A stretch of DNA of 64,000 nt, taken from contig NZ_CP018616.1 of assembly GCF_002849855.1 (NCBI RefSeq), positions 2,604,001 through 2,668,000 on the forward strand. Direction: 5' to 3'. How positions within the stretch are numbered: the first letter of the stretch is position 1; each line of letters starts with the position of its first letter. The stretch comes from Vibrio azureus. Lineage in GTDB: Bacteria; Pseudomonadota; Gammaproteobacteria; Enterobacterales; Vibrionaceae. A program made the translations under genes and the position numbers. Under the pieces are notes generated by a model. It did no database searches. It was not told where the DNA came from and saw only the letters and a list, made by a program, of their open reading frames with translations. Positions 49,904-61,084 of the stretch are shown here, piece after piece.

Positions 49904-50833
49904 ATGGCGAACTCGCTTTATCAGAAGCACATCATCTCTATTCCAGAGCTTTCGCGAGAAGAACTGGAACTTATTGTCAGCACTGCAGGTCAGCTTAAAC
50001 AAGACCCTCGCCCCGAATTAATTAGTAATAAGGTCATCGCGAGCTGCTTTTTTGAACCTTCAACTCGAACTCGTTTGTCTTTCGAAACAGCGATTCAACG
50101 CATTGGTGGGGATGTCATCGGTTTTGACAATGGCGGCAACACTTCACTGGCAAAAAAAGGAGAAACACTGTCTGATTCGGTACAGGTGATCGCTTCTTAC
50201 GTTGATGCCTTCGTAATGCGCCATCCACAAGAAGGAGCCGCACGTTTGGCTTCAGAGTTCTCTAATGGCGTGCCAGTAATCAATGCTGGAGACGGTGCCA
50301 ACCAGCACCCAACGCAAACCTTGCTCGACCTTTACACCATTGCTGAAACGCAGGGTCGCCTAGATAATTTAAACGTCGCATTTGTTGGTGACCTAAAATA
50401 CGGCCGCACCGTGCACTCTTTGACTCAAGCATTAGCAAAATTCAAAAACATTCGCTTCTTCTTTGTGGCACCAGAAGCGCTCGCCATGCCTGAATACATC
50501 TGTGAAGAGCTAGACGAAGCAGGGATTCAATACAGCCTCCACACTGACATGGAAAGCGTCATTCCTGAATTAGATATTTTGTACATGACACGCGTACAGA
50601 AGGAACGCTTTGACGAATCTGAGTACGCACACATTAAGTCTGCTTACATTCTAACAGCTGCGTTATTAGAGGGCGCTCGTGAGAACCTAAAAGTCCTTCA
50701 TCCTCTTCCACGCGTTGATGAAATCACCACGGATGTGGATGCAACACCACATGCGTATTACTTCCAGCAAGCCGAGAATGGCGTGTATGCTCGCCAAGCC
50801 TTATTGGCATTGGTTCTTAACCAAACACTGTAA
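49904..50833 (+). CDS. pyrB: Aspartate carbamoyltransferase, catalytic subunit
   Basis: PyrB joins carbamoyl phosphate and aspartate in the first committed step of pyrimidine synthesis. I start at the ATG at 49904 ([19 protein letters not shown]), after AGGGAAGAAG; the in-frame ATG at 49868 is too early for the family. The 309-residue product has [28 protein letters not shown] (the mobile loop), [18 protein letters not shown] and [11 protein letters not shown]. coli PyrB has 311 residues. It forms the ATCase holoenzyme with PyrI, encoded 16 bases downstream. Confidence 0.98.
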   Translation: MANSLYQKHIISIPELSREELELIVSTAGQLKQDPRPELISNKVIASCFFEPSTRTRLSFETAIQRIGGDVIGFDNGGNTSLAKKGETLSDSVQVIASYVDAFVMRHPQEGAARLASEFSNGVPVINAGDGANQHPTQTLLDLYTIAETQGRLDNLNVAFVGDLKYGRTVHSLTQALAKFKNIRFFFVAPEALAMPEYICEELDEAGIQYSLHTDMESVIPELDILYMTRVQKERFDESEYAHIKSAYILTAALLEGARENLKVLHPLPRVDEITTDVDATPHAYYFQQAENGVYARQALLALVLNQTL

Positions 50834-50849
50834 TCGAGGGAGACAAACC

Positions 50850-51311
50850 ATGACCAAAGAAACTCAATTGCAGGTAGAAGCTATCAAAAATGGTACCGTT
50901 ATTGACCATATTCCTGCTCAGATTGGCATTAAAGTACTCAAGCTTTTCGATATGCATAATTCATCTCAACGAGTCACGATTGGCCTTAATTTGCCTTCTT
51001 CAGCTCTGGGTCATAAGGACCTGCTGAAGATTGAGAATGTGTTTATTAGCGAAGAACAAGCCAATAAACTCGCTCTATATGCACCTCATGCCACCGTCAA
51101 TCAAATCGAAAACTATGAAGTTGTCAAAAAGCTGGAACTCGAGTTACCAGAGAAGGTGAATAATGTCTTCGAATGCCCTAACAGTAACTGCATTACACAT
51201 AATGAGCCCGTTATCAGCAGCTTCCAAGTCTTCGAGAAAAAAACAGACATTCGCCTGAAGTGTAAATACTGCGAAAAAGTGTTTGCGCGTGAAATCGTGA
51301 CCGAGCGCTAA
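50850..51311 (+). CDS. pyrI: Aspartate carbamoyltransferase, regulatory subunit
   Basis: PyrI binds CTP, UTP and ATP and transmits allosteric control to PyrB. From the ATG at 50850 ([20 protein letters not shown]) it has 153 residues, with the zinc ligands C109, C114, C138 and C141 at the same numbers as in E. coli PyrI. GAGGGAGA precedes the start. The earlier in-frame start overlaps pyrB and is rejected. Confidence 0.98.
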   Translation: MTKETQLQVEAIKNGTVIDHIPAQIGIKVLKLFDMHNSSQRVTIGLNLPSSALGHKDLLKIENVFISEEQANKLALYAPHATVNQIENYEVVKKLELELPEKVNNVFECPNSNCITHNEPVISSFQVFEKKTDIRLKCKYCEKVFAREIVTER

Positions 51312-51462
51312 ACTCAAGTATAAAGAGGCCTACGCACCCTACTTTAAGAATCTCAATAACTTGATCAACGCTCCGTTATCTACGCGTGCTTGCCCTTTAC
51401 CTAACAGGGATTTAAGGGCACACTGAAGTCACAGACTCTCTAACAAACAATGGAATACACTC

Positions 51463-51852
51463 ATGACCAAAGTACTTCACACGGAATCTGCACCTGCAGC
51501 AATTGGCCCTTACATTCAAGGTGTCGACCTTGGCAATATGGTCCTAACTTCAGGCCAAATCCCAGTGAATCCAGCGACAGGTGAGGTCTCCACAGACATC
51601 GCTGAGCAAGCTCGCCAATCCCTAGAAAATGTAAAAGCGGTTGTTGAAGCGTCAGGACTTAAGGTCACTGATATTGTAAAAATGACAGTCTTCGTTAAAG
51701 ACCTTAATGATTTCGGCACGGTCAACGAAGTGTACGGTAAATTCTTTGATGAGCACGATGTAACACATTATCCTGCACGCTCTTGCGTGGAAGTTGCACG
51801 CCTACCAAAAGATGTTGGCATCGAGATTGAAGCCATCGCAGTACGCAAGTAA
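51463..51852 (+). CDS. ridA: 2-iminobutanoate/2-iminopropanoate deaminase RidA
   Basis: RidA hydrolyses reactive enamines and imines produced by PLP enzymes such as threonine dehydratase, protecting other enzymes. The 129-residue product has the family signature PARSCVEVARLPKDVGIEIEAIAVRK near the C-terminus, including the catalytic Arg, and APAAIGPYIQGVDLGNMVLTSGQIPVNP near the start. It follows pyrBI after 150 bases, as in many gammaproteobacteria. Confidence 0.97.
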   Translation: MTKVLHTESAPAAIGPYIQGVDLGNMVLTSGQIPVNPATGEVSTDIAEQARQSLENVKAVVEASGLKVTDIVKMTVFVKDLNDFGTVNEVYGKFFDEHDVTHYPARSCVEVARLPKDVGIEIEAIAVRK

Positions 51853-52012
51853 TCGCAATAGCAAGCGAACTGGCATAAAAAATGGGTAGCTCTGATGCTA
51901 CCCATTTTTATTGCTTCTTTTATTGATCCAGCGTTACTACTCACATTGCTAATAATAATATTGCTACTAACAACATTGCTACGGATAGTATTGTGGCAAC
52001 TCAGTCACCAGC

Positions 52013-52738
52013 TTAAGCTTGGTTACGCTGTTTTACTTCTGCATCTAAGGCTTCTAACTTGGCTTCCATTTGCTCACGGCACAAGTTAGCTAACTCACGA
52101 ATGCCTTCTTTTCCATAACCGTCAGTACTAACTGGTGGCAGCATTTCGACAATAACGTGCCCATTATTCCAACGACTAAATTTAATCTTATCCGTAGAGC
52201 TGCAAACAATCGGGATAATCGGAACTCCAGCACCAATAGCAGCATGAAATGCCCCAGTTTTAAAAGGCAGTAAGCCACGACCACGTGACCGCGTGCCCTC
52301 AGGGAACATCCATACGGATACATCACTTTCTTTAATGCTGTTGATGACTTGATCAATGGTTCCTTTCGCCTTAGAGCGATTACCTCGATCAATCAGGATA
52401 TTACCAGTTAACCAGTACAACTGCCCAAACAGTGGCATCCAAGCTAGGCTTTTTTTACCCACTGTGACCACTTTGGGTGTCACTGCTGAAGATACAGTAA
52501 ACATATCCCAGTTGTTCTGGTGGTTAGCAATATAGACATGCTGACCACGCGAGTAAGCGTCTTCAGGGATACGTAGCTCAAGTTTAATACCAAACACGCG
52601 TGACATTTTGGCAAACAGGCGACCAAAGGTGAAAACGTGTTTAGGGTTTCTCGGGCTGAGTAAACAATACCCACAACCACCAATAAACATCACAATCGCA
52701 AAGATTGCGATGGCCAATACACGTAAAAGTGTAATCAT
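52013..52738 (-). CDS. plsC: 1-acyl-sn-glycerol-3-phosphate acyltransferase
   Basis: PlsC adds the second acyl chain to make phosphatidic acid, the precursor of membrane phospholipids. The 241-residue product starts at the ATG at 52738 (MITLLRVLAIAIFAIVMFIG), with GGAG 9 bases before it; a longer frame has no ribosome site. An N-terminal membrane helix is followed by NHQNNWDMF (the H-X4-D motif), GNILIDRGNR, FPEGTRSRG and VPIIPIVCSS. Other vibrio genomes may hold paralogues, so this is a PlsC-family member rather than surely the main enzyme. Confidence 0.92.
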   Translation of the reverse strand: MITLLRVLAIAIFAIVMFIGGCGYCLLSPRNPKHVFTFGRLFAKMSRVFGIKLELRIPEDAYSRGQHVYIANHQNNWDMFTVSSAVTPKVVTVGKKSLAWMPLFGQLYWLTGNILIDRGNRSKAKGTIDQVINSIKESDVSVWMFPEGTRSRGRGLLPFKTGAFHAAIGAGVPIIPIVCSSTDKIKFSRWNNGHVIVEMLPPVSTDGYGKEGIRELANLCREQMEAKLEALDAEVKQRNQA

Positions 52739-52793
52739 TGTTGTGCTCCAAAAGTCGGCTTTAGCCTTATACAACCATTATCTCGAGTGATAT

Positions 52794-52831
52794 CGCTTTG
52801 AATCAAACATCTCACGTCACTCGGGCATACC
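52794..52831. repeat. Half-copy of the TATACCCAAG repeat element
   Basis: Its reverse complement has GTATGCCCGAGTGACGTGAG followed by ATGTTTGATTCAAAGCG, similar to the left arm at 33163. No partner arm seen. Confidence 0.5.
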
Positions 52832-52877
52832 CTCTTTTTACTCAAATCATCGATAATAAAAAATGGAGTCGATGACA

Positions 52878-52905
52878 TAAAAAAGCCGAAACTCGGGTTT
52901 CGGCC
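52878..52905 (-). terminator. Terminator of the mla-ibaG-murA operon
   Basis: On the minus strand GCCGAAAC pairs with GTTTCGGC around CCGA, followed by six T residues. It lies 30 bases after the murA stop. Confidence 0.92.
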
Positions 52906-52934
52906 TTCTTGCTACCAAGTCAGTGTTAAGCAGT

Positions 52935-54468
<1,534 letters not shown>

Positions 54469-54471
54469 AAT

Positions 54472-54795
54472 TTACCTCTGATAATTCTGTATATGCTTGG
54501 CCACAAGCGACTCAACATTACTCAATTGAAATAATGTGCGCAGTTGCTCAGGCACGAAACTCAGCATTATATGACAGTTTTTATTTTTTGCATGCTCTAT
54601 TAGATGGATTAACATCACCATACCTGCAGAGTCGATGCGCTCTACCCTTTCTAATGAACACTCAAACTCTGTTTGTACCGGCTGCCAAGCTTGGGCAACT
54701 TTCCATAACTCTGGAACCGCTTGATGATCGAGTGCTCCTGTAAGCTTAAGTATGTCCGGCTGCAAATGCCACTGGGTATGAGATTGACTCATCAC
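54472..54795 (-). CDS. mlaB: STAS domain phospholipid transport protein MlaB
   Basis: MlaB is the small cytosolic subunit that stabilises MlaF in the MlaFEDB complex, which moves phospholipids between membranes. The 107-residue product has a STAS fold: LTGALDHQAVPELWKVA, ERIDSAGMVMLIHLIEHAKN (the conserved Ser-Ala-Gly loop) and LVAKHIQNY. It overlaps mlaC by one base (54795). Sequence is weakly conserved in this family, but position and fold settle it. Confidence 0.92.
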   Translation of the reverse strand: MMSQSHTQWHLQPDILKLTGALDHQAVPELWKVAQAWQPVQTEFECSLERVERIDSAGMVMLIHLIEHAKNKNCHIMLSFVPEQLRTLFQLSNVESLVAKHIQNYQR

Positions 54796-55433
54796 TATTT
54801 CGCCTCAAAACGGATTGGCTGAGCGGCCAGCTTTTCAAGGTCTTTGGCTGCAACAAGGATGCCTTTTTGGCGAATTGTTGAATTCCATTCCGCCTGCTTA
54901 CTGGACAACAGGCTGATGCCTTCCGCGACCATATCAAAGGCTTGCCATTCTCCACTCTTCTTATCCTTGCGAAGTTTGAACTCCAGTTTAATGTTTGGTC
55001 GTGGCGCTTCAATAATATCAACTTTAATACTGGTGATGCGTTTAGACGGATCGAGTTTTACTTCTGGGCCAAACTGGATTTTCTGGTCAGAATATTGAGT
55101 CAGCACCTGTGCGTATGAAGTCACTAAGTAAGCACGAAAAGCAGTGATAAATTCACCCACATCTTCTCGTTTTGCCCCTTTTAAATTAGGGCCTAATAAC
55201 TTTAATGCGGCATAACGATAATTGACATAAGGCATCAACTCTTCTTCAACAATGACTTTAAGCTCATTAGGATCTTGCTTGATGGTATCTTGTTCTGCTT
55301 TGAGACGCTCGAAAGTCACTTCAGCAACCTCTTTCATCATCTGATACGGCTGAGTTTTGTCGATTTGTTTGGCTGCTAATGCACTTGTGGTTGTAAACAT
55401 TGCAATAAAAGAAAGTAAGATTCTTGAAAACAT
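54795..55433 (-). CDS. mlaC: Periplasmic phospholipid carrier MlaC
   Basis: MlaC shuttles phospholipids across the periplasm between MlaA-OmpC/F and MlaD. The 212-residue precursor has a signal peptide ending near A20 (TTSALAA). The mature part has PYQMMKEVAEVTFERLKAEQ, ELMPYVNYRYAALKLLG and SWQ-type beta strands (IKLEFKLRKDKKSGEWQAFDMVAEGISLL) as in the MlaC/Ttg2 family. It begins three bases after mlaD ends. Confidence 0.95.
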   Translation of the reverse strand: MFSRILLSFIAMFTTTSALAAKQIDKTQPYQMMKEVAEVTFERLKAEQDTIKQDPNELKVIVEEELMPYVNYRYAALKLLGPNLKGAKREDVGEFITAFRAYLVTSYAQVLTQYSDQKIQFGPEVKLDPSKRITSIKVDIIEAPRPNIKLEFKLRKDKKSGEWQAFDMVAEGISLLSSKQAEWNSTIRQKGILVAAKDLEKLAAQPIRFEAK

Positions 55434-55436
55434 GGG

Positions 55437-55934
55437 TTATTCCTCACTTTTCGCATCAGATTTGTCAGAGCCACCAATGCTGTATAATACTTGACCAATA
55501 AGGTCTTCTAATACTAGAGCTGACTTAGTATCTTCGATAACGTCACCGTTAGTCAGCATCTCTTCATCATCAAAAACAAAGCCTGGCACCAAGCCAATAT
55601 ATTGCTCACCTATAAGCCCAGAGGTCAAGATCTGTACACTTGATGTCTCTGGAAACTGATGATAATTACCATTGATTGATAAACTCACAACAGGAAGAAG
55701 AGTTTCTGGGTTTAACGAGATATCACTGACTCGCCCAACGACCACACCACCAACTTTAACCGGTGAGCGCACTTTCAAACTACCGATGTTGTCAAATTCA
55801 GCTTTTAAAGTGTAAGTATTTCCAGAACCCAAGTTCTTCACGTCAGCAACTTGAAAAATCATCACAAGAATTGCACAAATTCCTGCCAAGACAAAGCTGC
55901 CAACCCATAATTCAGTTTTACGTGTTTGTTGCAT
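55437..55934 (-). CDS. mlaD: MCE-domain phospholipid transport protein MlaD
   Basis: MlaD forms a hexameric ring in the inner membrane with an MCE domain that hands lipids to MlaC. The 165-residue product has one N-terminal helix (about 9-27) and the MCE domain (YTLKAEFDNIGSLKVRSPVKVGGVVVGRVSDISL ... VQILTSGLIGEQYIGLVPG). E. coli MlaD has 183 residues; this C-terminus is somewhat shorter. It lies between mlaE and mlaC with gaps of two and three bases. Confidence 0.96.
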   Translation of the reverse strand: MQQTRKTELWVGSFVLAGICAILVMIFQVADVKNLGSGNTYTLKAEFDNIGSLKVRSPVKVGGVVVGRVSDISLNPETLLPVVSLSINGNYHQFPETSSVQILTSGLIGEQYIGLVPGFVFDDEEMLTNGDVIEDTKSALVLEDLIGQVLYSIGGSDKSDAKSEE

Positions 55935-55936
55935 GA

Positions 55937-56728
55937 TTAATTCCCAAACATCAATGCGGTCAGTACAAAGTCTAGCCCGAGTACCGCTAAAGAAGAATGC
56001 ACTACAGTGCGTGTTGTAGCTCGACTGATTCCTTCCGAAGTAGGAATCGCGTCATAACCATTAAATAAAGCGATCCAAGTTACCGTAATCGCAAAGACAA
56101 AACATTTGATTAAGCTATTACCAATGTCTTGAGCTAATTCTACCGACGATTGCATCGCCGCCCAAAAGCTGCCGTGATCAACCCCTTTCCAATCAACACC
56201 GACGAGCTCTGCACCCCAAATGCCTATCGCCATAAAAATCATCGCCAGCAATGGCATTGAAATGGCTCCTGCCCAAAAACGAGGGGCAATCACCCGTTTT
56301 AAGGGGTCAACAGCCATCATCTCTAAGCTAGACAACTGTTCCGTTGCTTTCATTAAGCCAATTTCAGCCGTCAATGCAGAACCAGCTCGGCCGGCAAACA
56401 ATAATGCGGTCACAACCGGCCCAAGTTCTCGCAGTAATGACAGCGCAACCATCTGTCCAAGGCTACCTTCGGCACCATAGTCAACCAAAACGACATAACC
56501 TTGTAGGCTCAGTACCATACCGATGAACAAACCAGAAACAACGATTATCGCTAAAGACTGTACTCCGACTGAGTACAATTGCTTAATCAGTAGTGGTAAG
56601 TTTTTCAGTGGTTGAGGTCGGGAAAGCAAGGCTCCGAGCAACATTAACGTCGCTCGCCCAAAGGCTTCACAGATGGCTAAAGTTCGTCGCCCTAATGAAG
56701 CAACAAATTGAAGGAAACTATTGACCAT
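55937..56728 (-). CDS. mlaE: Phospholipid ABC transporter permease MlaE
   Basis: MlaE is the permease of the Mla lipid transporter. I start at the ATG at 56728 ([19 protein letters not shown]), giving 263 residues close to E. coli (260); it overlaps the last 11 bases of mlaF. The longer open frame lies inside mlaF and is not used. Conserved features are [30 protein letters not shown], the [31 protein letters not shown] coupling stretch, and five membrane helices. Confidence 0.96.
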   Translation of the reverse strand: MVNSFLQFVASLGRRTLAICEAFGRATLMLLGALLSRPQPLKNLPLLIKQLYSVGVQSLAIIVVSGLFIGMVLSLQGYVVLVDYGAEGSLGQMVALSLLRELGPVVTALLFAGRAGSALTAEIGLMKATEQLSSLEMMAVDPLKRVIAPRFWAGAISMPLLAMIFMAIGIWGAELVGVDWKGVDHGSFWAAMQSSVELAQDIGNSLIKCFVFAITVTWIALFNGYDAIPTSEGISRATTRTVVHSSLAVLGLDFVLTALMFGN

Positions 56729-57521
56729 CAAATAAGTCCTTTTCAATACTTTTTGCAGGAAAACGGAATGGAACGGGACCATCGGCGTCCCCTTGTAAAA
56801 ATTGCTGTACACGAGGATCTGGGTTTTCTCGGAGTGCTTGAGGCGTACCGCTGGCGATAACTTTACCATCAGCCATTAAGTAAACCCAATCCGCAATGCT
56901 CATGACTTCAGGCACATCGTGAGAAACAACGATAGACGTCAGACCCAAAGCGCGATTCAGATTACCGATCAACTCAACAAGAACTCCCATCGTAATCGGA
57001 TCTTGTCCAACAAAGGGTTCATCATACATAATCAAACCAGGATCAAGAGCGATCGCTCGAGCTAATGCAGCCCGACGAGCCATACCACCGGAAAGCTCGC
57101 TAGGCATTAATTGAGCAGCGCCACGCAACCCAACAGCTTCGAGTTTCAGCAACACCATAGTGCGGATGAACTCTTCTGATAATTCGGTGTGTTCTCGTAA
57201 AGGAAAAGCAACGTTATCAAACACATTCAAATCTGTGAATAATGCTCCCGATTGGAACAGCATGCTCATTTTTTTACGTGCTTGATACAGCTTTTTACGC
57301 GATAACTTCGGTATATTATCTCCATCAAACCAAATTTCACCTTGGTCTGGATAAAGCTGCCCACCGATCAAGCGTAACAGGGTTGTTTTTCCTATCCCAG
57401 AAGGCCCCATAATCGCCGTCACTTTGCCTTTAGGGACATGGACGTCAACACCATCAAAGATCTTGCGTTCTCCGCGTGAAAAGGTCAGGTTTTTAACGGT
57501 AACTAAATCGTTGTTCGACAT
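56718..57521 (-). CDS. mlaF: Phospholipid ABC transporter ATPase MlaF
   Basis: MlaF is the ATPase of the Mla transporter, which keeps the outer membrane's lipid asymmetry. The 267-residue product has Walker [14 protein letters not shown], the ABC signature [14 protein letters not shown], Walker [13 protein letters not shown] and the H-loop [12 protein letters not shown]. First gene of the operon mlaFEDCB-ibaG-murA. It diverges from yrbG across 381 bases. Confidence 0.97.
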   Translation of the reverse strand: MSNNDLVTVKNLTFSRGERKIFDGVDVHVPKGKVTAIMGPSGIGKTTLLRLIGGQLYPDQGEIWFDGDNIPKLSRKKLYQARKKMSMLFQSGALFTDLNVFDNVAFPLREHTELSEEFIRTMVLLKLEAVGLRGAAQLMPSELSGGMARRAALARAIALDPGLIMYDEPFVGQDPITMGVLVELIGNLNRALGLTSIVVSHDVPEVMSIADWVYLMADGKVIASGTPQALRENPDPRVQQFLQGDADGPVPFRFPAKSIEKDLFDGQ

Positions 57522-57902
57522 ACTACCTCTTTTGCAGCTCGTGAACCGTTTTCACCGATATTCTCTTTTGGTGAAATCATGTTTACCCTCGCGCTATTAA
57601 CTCAAGAATATATCAAAGTGCCGTCAGTGCACTTATTTTAGGCGCCCATAATAAGCACTTCGTACGTGAATTAAAAGCACTGTTCAATTAATCCGGAGCG
57701 CCAAATTGGCTCAACATTCGCCAAAATTCGACCAATAGAGTGAAATTGATCACAACAATCCCTTACTTAAGTCCCTTGAAAAAGGTTCATGTGCACTCGC
57801 CAGATACAAAGAATTTATTTACTGTATAGCTTCCCTTTTGCCTGACAAAAGGTCAAAATTAGCGGTTACTCATACTACTTATTTAACTGTTTAGGAATCA
57901 TC
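57522..57902. other. Divergent mlaF-yrbG intergenic region
   Basis: 381 bases that should carry promoters for both directions. An inverted pair (GTGCACTTATT near 57629 and AATAAGCAC near 57651) is visible, but I cannot link it to a regulator. No gene or RNA was recognised. Confidence 0.35.
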
Positions 57903-58868
57903 ATGCTCGAAGCCATTGCTTTGCTTATTGTCGGTCTTATTCTACTTGTTTGGAGTGCAGACAAATTGGTTTATGGTTCTGCTGCCTTAGCACGTAATGT
58001 CGGCATTTCCCCCCTTGTAATTGGCATGACCATTCTTGCTATGGGTTCTTCTGCTCCAGAAATGATGGTCTCAGCAACGGCCGCTTGGGATGGCAAGACA
58101 GATACTGCTGTCGGGAATGTGCTTGGCTCCAACATCGCAAACATTGCTCTGATTTTAGGTATTACCGCACTCATCAAACCACTGACTATTAATTCTGCGG
58201 TCATTCGTAGAGAGCTTCCGCTCATGATTGCGGTTACGATTCTGGCAGGTATTTTACTTTGGGATGATCATCTAGGATTTTATGAAGGCATACTGTTGTT
58301 TGCTTTGTTTGCCGCGTTTCTTTACATGATGTTAAAAATCAGCCGCCAAGAGCAAAAGACTGGCGATAGCTTTATCGAAGAGCAAGAATCAGAAATCCCA
58401 CAAGATGTCAGCAATCGCAAAGCGTTAATGTGGGTCGTCTTCGGCCTTATTTTGCTGCCTTTAGCTGCGGGTATGCTCGTCGATAATGCTGTGATCATTG
58501 CCAAATACTTTGGGATGAGTGACTTGGTGATCGGTTTAACCATTATTGCTATTGGTACCAGCCTTCCTGAACTCGCGGCTTCTCTTGCTGGAGTACTCAA
58601 AGGGGAAGATGATATGGCCGTTGGTAATATTATTGGTTCCAATGTGTTTAACATTTTGGCGGTCATGGGACTGCCTGGCATCATCAACCCCTCCGCTTTA
58701 AGCGAATACGCAATGGACCGTGACTTTTGGGTCATGCTAGGGGTTTCATTACTACTTGTCGTTATGTGCCTAGGTAAATCACGCAGTGTAAATCGCCTAG
58801 AAGGCTTTATCTTGCTAGTATGTTTCTTGGGTTACCAAGCTTATTTGTTAACGAACATGACCGCTTAA
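57903..58868 (+). CDS. yrbG: Calcium/sodium antiporter family protein YrbG
   Basis: A 321-residue member of the Ca2+:cation antiporter (NCX) family; YrbG of E. coli has not been fully defined in vivo. Two inverted halves each carry the ion-binding alpha repeat: GMTILAMGSSAPEMMVSATAAWDG near residue 40 and GLTIIAIGTSLPELAASLAGV near residue 210, followed by GNVLGSNIANIALILG and GNIIGSNVFNILAVMG. About ten membrane helices are present. It starts the conserved yrbG-kdsD-lpt-rpoN cluster. Confidence 0.95.
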   Translation: MLEAIALLIVGLILLVWSADKLVYGSAALARNVGISPLVIGMTILAMGSSAPEMMVSATAAWDGKTDTAVGNVLGSNIANIALILGITALIKPLTINSAVIRRELPLMIAVTILAGILLWDDHLGFYEGILLFALFAAFLYMMLKISRQEQKTGDSFIEEQESEIPQDVSNRKALMWVVFGLILLPLAAGMLVDNAVIIAKYFGMSDLVIGLTIIAIGTSLPELAASLAGVLKGEDDMAVGNIIGSNVFNILAVMGLPGIINPSALSEYAMDRDFWVMLGVSLLLVVMCLGKSRSVNRLEGFILLVCFLGYQAYLLTNMTA

Positions 58869-58987
58869 TAAGCTAGCACGGCCGTTTCATTGAGTAAAAT
58901 GGCCACTTAATTAACTATACCATTGAATAAATTAATAAAAGCACCAATATAAAAACAAGACCACTAATGATAGATTGGAGTACTGGT

Positions 58988-59959
58988 ATGCCAACTCAAT
59001 TTGATTTTTGCTCTGCAGCGAAGCAAGTGCTAGATATCGAAACTCAAGCACTTAAGCAGCTAGGGCAGTATTTTGATGCTCAGTTTGAACAAGCCTGCCA
59101 GTTAATTTTATCCCATCGTAACAAAGTCGTTGTTATGGGCATGGGCAAATCTGGGATCATTGGTAATAAAATCGCCGCCACCCTCGCCAGTACAGGTACT
59201 CCTGCATTTTTTGTCCATCCTGGTGAAGCCGCACATGGTGATCTAGGAATGATCGGTCGCGATGATATTGTTATCGCAATTTCTAACTCGGGTGAGTCTT
59301 ATGAGATCTTATCTCTTTTCCCAGTTTTAAAGCGTATGAACATCAAAGTCATCAGTATGACAGGTAAGCCCGAATCCAGTATGGCTAAGCTCTCCGATAT
59401 ACATTTGCAAGTGTCCGTGCCGAAAGAGGCGTGTCCATTAGGTTTGGCGCCCACCAGCAGCACTACTGCCACATTGGTGATGGGAGACGCTCTCGCTGTT
59501 GCGCTGCTACAAGCGAGGGGATTTTCTACCGAAGATTTTGCCTTGTCTCACCCTGGTGGGGCTTTAGGCAGAAAGCTGTTGCTCAAACTGGCCGATATTA
59601 TGCATTCTGGAGAGGCTTTACCTAAAGTGGCTCCCAACGCCCTTATTCGCGATGCGTTACTTGAAATATCTGAGAAAGGTTTGGGAATGACCGCTATTGT
59701 CGACGAACACGATGCTATGCTTGGTATATTCACAGATGGAGATCTACGCCGAACCTTGGACAAGCGGATTGATATCCACAATACCGCAATCAGTGAAGTG
59801 ATGACCCAAAACCCGACCACGGCACATCCAGACATGCTGGCTGTAGAAGGGGTAAACTTGATGCAAGAAAAAAACATTAATGCTCTGATTTTGTGTGACC
59901 AAAACAAATTTGTTGGTGCCCTAAACATGCATGACCTCCTAAAAGCAGGAGTAATGTAG
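58988..59959 (+). CDS. kdsD: Arabinose-5-phosphate isomerase KdsD
   Basis: KdsD converts ribulose 5-phosphate to arabinose 5-phosphate, the first step of Kdo synthesis for lipopolysaccharide. I start at the ATG at 58988 (MPTQFDF), with GGAG 7 bases upstream; the ATG at 58967 has no ribosome site. The 323-residue product has a SIS domain (VVVMGMGKSGIIGNKIAATLASTGTPAFFVHPGEA, ISNSGESYEIL) and two CBS domains at the C-terminus (DIMHSGEALPKV, VMTQNPTTAHPD). Usually kdsC comes next; here lptC follows after 85 bases. Confidence 0.96.
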   Translation: MPTQFDFCSAAKQVLDIETQALKQLGQYFDAQFEQACQLILSHRNKVVVMGMGKSGIIGNKIAATLASTGTPAFFVHPGEAAHGDLGMIGRDDIVIAISNSGESYEILSLFPVLKRMNIKVISMTGKPESSMAKLSDIHLQVSVPKEACPLGLAPTSSTTATLVMGDALAVALLQARGFSTEDFALSHPGGALGRKLLLKLADIMHSGEALPKVAPNALIRDALLEISEKGLGMTAIVDEHDAMLGIFTDGDLRRTLDKRIDIHNTAISEVMTQNPTTAHPDMLAVEGVNLMQEKNINALILCDQNKFVGALNMHDLLKAGVM

Positions 59960-60044
59960 CTTTTCATCCTTGAAAAATAACGTAATTTTAACAGATTAAA
60001 ACAATAGACAAGGAAGTACACCGCTAAGATAAAGGCCTTTATTT

Positions 60045-60608
60045 ATGAGCTTTACTCGCAGTATTTATCTGCTCTTGTTAGTCATTGTTGCTTGGTGTGG
60101 TTACTACTTATTCGCTCCCAGCACGAACGATGCTACTCAAATCGCATCAGATACAGAACAACCCATCTTCAGTGGTCATAAGTTAGAAAATATCACTTAT
60201 GGCAAAGATGGGCTTCGTAGTTACTCGATCCAAGCAGAAAAGTTGGATCATTATTCAGCAAGCGGTGAAACTATTTTTGCTCAACCGACACTAATGGTTT
60301 ACCGTGAAGGAAGCACTCTTGAGTGGAAAATGTCCGCAGTCAAGGCCGTTCTCGATCAACAAAAAGTGTTGACGCTTTATGATGATGTCTTGATGCAGAA
60401 TCTATTACCCGATGCTAGCTTCAAAACGCTATCTACCGACAAAGTGGTTATTAACTTGACCAGTCGTGACTTTAAAGCCGATCAAAAAGTGAAGTTGCTC
60501 GGTCCAAAATTTGAAACTACTGGAGGCGCAATGCACGGCAATCTAAAAGCCAACACTGCGACTCTCACTGATGAAGTTCAAGGTCGATATGAAATCGTTA
60601 CACCTTAG
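60045..60608 (+). CDS. lptC: LPS export protein LptC
   Basis: LptC is a bitopic inner membrane protein that takes lipopolysaccharide from LptB2FG and passes it to LptA. The 187-residue product has one N-terminal helix (about 5-23: IYLLLLVIVAWCGYYLFA) and a periplasmic beta-jellyroll (FSGHKLENITYGKDGLRSYSIQAEKLDHY, TLYDDVLMQNL, SRDFKADQKVKLLGPKFETTGG). Its end overlaps the start of lptA by 20 bases, pointing to coupled translation. Confidence 0.95.
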   Translation: MSFTRSIYLLLLVIVAWCGYYLFAPSTNDATQIASDTEQPIFSGHKLENITYGKDGLRSYSIQAEKLDHYSASGETIFAQPTLMVYREGSTLEWKMSAVKAVLDQQKVLTLYDDVLMQNLLPDASFKTLSTDKVVINLTSRDFKADQKVKLLGPKFETTGGAMHGNLKANTATLTDEVQGRYEIVTP

Positions 60609-61083
60609 CCTGTTGGCTCTGATTTTTGTTACTCCTTATTCTCTGGCGCTAAAGTCAGATACTAAACAGCCCGTCTATATCAATTCAGACACCCAGCAGG
60701 TGGACATGAAAACCAATCGTGTCATTTTCAAAGGGTCGGTGTCTCTCAAACAAGGCAGCATTAACATCGATGCTGCGAAGATCGTCGTCACACGCGATCC
60801 AAAAACAGAATCTATTCAACAAATTCAAGCCTTGGGTTCACCTGCTACATTCTCACAACTGATGGAAGATGGTAAAACCTTAAGCGGTCAAGCTAATCAA
60901 ATTAATTACCGTATCTCAACCGATGAATTGACCATGAAAGGACAAGCGCAGCTTAAACAAGATGGCAATACCATCCAAGGTTCTTCTATTCGTTATCAAA
61001 TTGGCCAACAAAAGCTGGTTGCTGATAGCTCAAAGAGTGAACGAGTGACAACCGTGTTACAACCAAATCAAATCGAGAATTAA
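60589..61083 (+). CDS. lptA: LPS transport periplasmic protein LptA
   Basis: LptA forms the periplasmic bridge that carries lipopolysaccharide to LptD. I start at the ATG at 60589 ([20 protein letters not shown]), with AAGG 5 bases before it and an immediate signal peptide ending near A20. The 164-residue precursor has the OstA-like repeats [41 protein letters not shown] and a conserved [23 protein letters not shown] section. lptB begins one base after its stop. Confidence 0.95.
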   Translation: MKSLHLSLLALIFVTPYSLALKSDTKQPVYINSDTQQVDMKTNRVIFKGSVSLKQGSINIDAAKIVVTRDPKTESIQQIQALGSPATFSQLMEDGKTLSGQANQINYRISTDELTMKGQAQLKQDGNTIQGSSIRYQIGQQKLVADSSKSERVTTVLQPNQIEN

Positions 61084-61084
61084 T

